Source of the DNA: [Eubacterium] infirmum
GTDB lineage: Bacteria > Bacillota > Clostridia > Peptostreptococcales > Anaerovoracaceae
Length of the DNA stretch: 64,000 nt
Direction: 5' to 3'
Assembly: GCA_900450455.1 (NCBI GenBank)
Contig: UGGN01000001.1
Location: 992,001 to 1,056,000 of the forward strand
Shown: positions 61,262 through 64,000 of the stretch, piece after piece
How the letters are laid out: the number at the start of each line of letters is the position of its first letter
How positions within the stretch are numbered: position 1 is the first letter of the stretch
Translations under genes and position numbers: made by a program
Notes under the pieces: generated by a model
Seen by the model: only the letters and a program-made list of their open reading frames with translations
Told to the model about the DNA's origin: nothing
The model's database searches: none

Positions 61262-62803
61262 TTATTTACCAAGCTCGCTATCAGTATCCTGATTCTCCTC
61301 AACTATTCTCAGATAATCTTTGTATTCGCTATCAAGTGGATTCTCGTATGGAGCTTCCTTGGTTGTCTTAGCAACTGCGTTGTTACCCTTTGTTAAAGAA
61401 ACCATGGTTCCGGCACCGCCGACACAACCACCCGGACATCCCATTCCTTCAAGCAGATATCCGTCGTACTTACCTAACTTGGCAGCCTGGAGTAGTTTAC
61501 GGCAATTTGCAAGACCCTCAGCGTTTGCAATTTTCATTTCTCTTTCCGGCTCAAGCTTTGCAATTACCTGAACTACAGCGTTTGCTACACCACCGCTTAC
61601 AGCGAAGTTTCTTCCTGCTGAGCTTCCCGGTGAAACTTCGTTCTCATCAACAACAACATTCTTAGGATCGATTCCTCTTGAGTCAAACATTCCGATTACT
61701 TCCTCAAATGTGAGTACGAAGTCTATATATGGTCTGATATTTTCTCTTGTTGCCTCAATCTTCTTAGCAGCACATGGTCCGATGAATGCAACCTTACATC
61801 CCGGATGCTGTTCTTTAAGAACCATACCTGTAAGTGTCATAGGTGTTAGAGCCATGGAGATGTGTCCCTTTAACTCAGGGAAAAGCTTTTCCGCCATACC
61901 TGACCATGATGGACAGCATGATGTGGCAAGGAAAGGAATCTCTGCCGGTACGTTCTCTAGAAAATCGTGTGCTTCCTGAATTGTACAAAGGTCAGCTCCT
62001 ACAGCAACGTCAAGTACATCTGTAAATCCAAGCTCCTTAAGGGCAACCTTTAGCTGTTCCATTGTGATGCCGTTTCCGAATTGACCGGCAACAGCGGGTG
62101 CAACTGCGGCATATACCGGAGCATCGCTCTTAATTGCAGTTATAGTTTGGAATAACTGTCCCTTATCTACGATAGCACCAAATGGGCAATGTGTTAGACA
62201 CATTCCGCATCCTACGCACTTATCTTCGTCTATGTCTGCACGACCGTATTCATCAGAGCTGATAGCGTCCATTCCGCATACGGCTGCGCACGGTCTTTCC
62301 ATTTTGATGATAGCATTATACGGACATGCAGTCACACATCTTCCACACTTAATGCACTTTTCCTGATCTATAAATGATTTACCGTTGACGATATCAACAG
62401 CATCCTTAGGACAGACTTCAGTACATGGGTGAGCAATACATCCCTGACACATGTCAGTAACTTTGATTAGCTTTTCCGGGCACTGATGACATGCAAACTT
62501 GATTATATTGATCAGTGGGGCCTTATAGTAGTTTTCACCCTTTACTATTTCGTCAATACCTGTTGTGATTGATATGTGCTCTCTTGCCGGCTGGATGTCC
62601 AGTCCAAGAGCTGCACGAATTCTTTCTCCGAGAATAGCTCTCTCAAGGAATACGCTCTCTCTGATTGATGCGATTTCACCGGGAAGAATCTCAAATGGAA
62701 TCTCTACGATTTCGCTGAGATCACGATCTTCATATGCAAGATTTGCTACTGCAGAGAAAACCTGTCGGCGCAAATTATTAACTCTTGTGTATATGTCACG
62801 CAT
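61262..62803 (-). CDS. Monomeric [FeFe]-hydrogenase-like protein
   Basis: The 513-residue protein has an N-terminal ferredoxin part with several C-x2-C-x2-C-x3-C motifs (about 105-210) and an H-cluster domain with L1 T-S-C-C-P-S-W (294-300), L2 I-G-P-C-A-A-K-K (341-348) and L3 E-G-M-G-C-P-G-G-C (452-460). The four H-cluster Cys are in place. L2 has G-P-C where group A enzymes have M-P-C, which places it nearer to group B enzymes, whose physiology is little known. GGAGG precedes the ATG. It stands alone with its own terminator, close to the atp operon. Confidence 0.88.
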   Translation of the reverse strand: MRDIYTRVNNLRRQVFSAVANLAYEDRDLSEIVEIPFEILPGEIASIRESVFLERAILGERIRAALGLDIQPAREHISITTGIDEIVKGENYYKAPLINIIKFACHQCPEKLIKVTDMCQGCIAHPCTEVCPKDAVDIVNGKSFIDQEKCIKCGRCVTACPYNAIIKMERPCAAVCGMDAISSDEYGRADIDEDKCVGCGMCLTHCPFGAIVDKGQLFQTITAIKSDAPVYAAVAPAVAGQFGNGITMEQLKVALKELGFTDVLDVAVGADLCTIQEAHDFLENVPAEIPFLATSCCPSWSGMAEKLFPELKGHISMALTPMTLTGMVLKEQHPGCKVAFIGPCAAKKIEATRENIRPYIDFVLTFEEVIGMFDSRGIDPKNVVVDENEVSPGSSAGRNFAVSGGVANAVVQVIAKLEPEREMKIANAEGLANCRKLLQAAKLGKYDGYLLEGMGCPGGCVGGAGTMVSLTKGNNAVAKTTKEAPYENPLDSEYKDYLRIVEENQDTDSELGK

Positions 62804-62958
62804 GTTTTGAAACCTCCGTTGTATAATGAATACAAATTTATTTGCAGATTAAATTTAAACCCTACATATCATACTATATTTTTATGTGTATTGGAACCCC
62901 ATTTTGAATAATTATGATAGGAATTTAACAATCACAAAATTGGATTGTATAACAATGC

Positions 62959-64000
<1,042 letters not shown>

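Overview
The window reads as a chromosome segment from a strictly anaerobic, low-to-moderate GC member of the Bacillota (class Clostridia). The evidence is a class I hybrid-cluster protein, a monomeric [FeFe]-hydrogenase-like protein, an EFR1-type flavodoxin/ferredoxin protein, purine-rich ribosome binding sites throughout, ABC-F and AI-2E family proteins and a BspA-like surface protein. An oral or gut Eubacteriales (Family XIII/Anaerovoracaceae-like) host would fit, but this is inference. No rRNA, tRNA or CRISPR array was found.

Layout. 0-4.5 kb: a Fur-family regulator with a lipoprotein gene cut by the window edge, hcp with a well-formed regulatory region, a small membrane protein, and a GMP synthase lacking the glutaminase domain. 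4.45-4.8 kb: two ~130-bp GC-rich structured repeats directly behind guaA, each ending in a copy of the guaA 3' end. 4.9-21 kb: an AT-rich defence island holding (i) a five-gene SIR2-HerA-DUF488-DUF488-dual-OB operon, (ii) an ISL3-family relic, (iii) a phase-variable type I restriction-modification locus (hsdM, hsdS, tyrosine recombinase, truncated hsdS, inverted silent hsdS cassette, HEPN gene, hsdR) with three copies of a 16-bp recombination site, (iv) a GIY-YIG/DUF4357 protein and a small membrane-anchored protein, and (v) an IS200-type element. 21-25.6 kb: small accessory genes with decay (a hydrolase split by one stop codon, gene debris) and an ECF transporter S component.

26-33 kb: a co-directional series of small acidic proteins with SUKH/Imm26-like members, which looks like an immunity-gene array without a toxin, followed by a zinc-ribbon protein and a GyrI-like protein. 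33-41.4 kb: miscellaneous metabolic and regulatory genes (VanZ/RDD, flavin reductase-like, ArsC/Spx-like, an autoregulated-looking Fic protein, YoaK-like, TPR, GNAT, LRR-like). 41.5-46.6 kb, minus strand: a YdjG/YdjH/YdjI-like membrane-stress operon and a membrane-bound LuxR regulator.

46.9-55.7 kb: small membrane and lipoproteins, then a cobalamin riboswitch with a terminator in front of a 1096-residue surface protein carrying LRR, MucBP-like and DUF4430 (transcobalamin-like) modules, then a TetR regulator with two ABC half-transporters. 55.9-61.2 kb: ABC-F, AlkD-like repair protein, EFR1 ferredoxin protein, AI-2E family permease and a LysR regulator. 61.2-64 kb, minus strand: the [FeFe]-hydrogenase-like protein, then the end of the ATP synthase operon (atpD partial, atpC).

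The strongest candidate for a poorly described system is the SIR2-HerA core extended by two divergent DUF488 proteins and a dual-OB protein in one tight operon. Next are the hsdS inversion locus with its embedded HEPN gene, the guaA-associated structured repeats, and the riboswitch-controlled DUF4430 surface protein.
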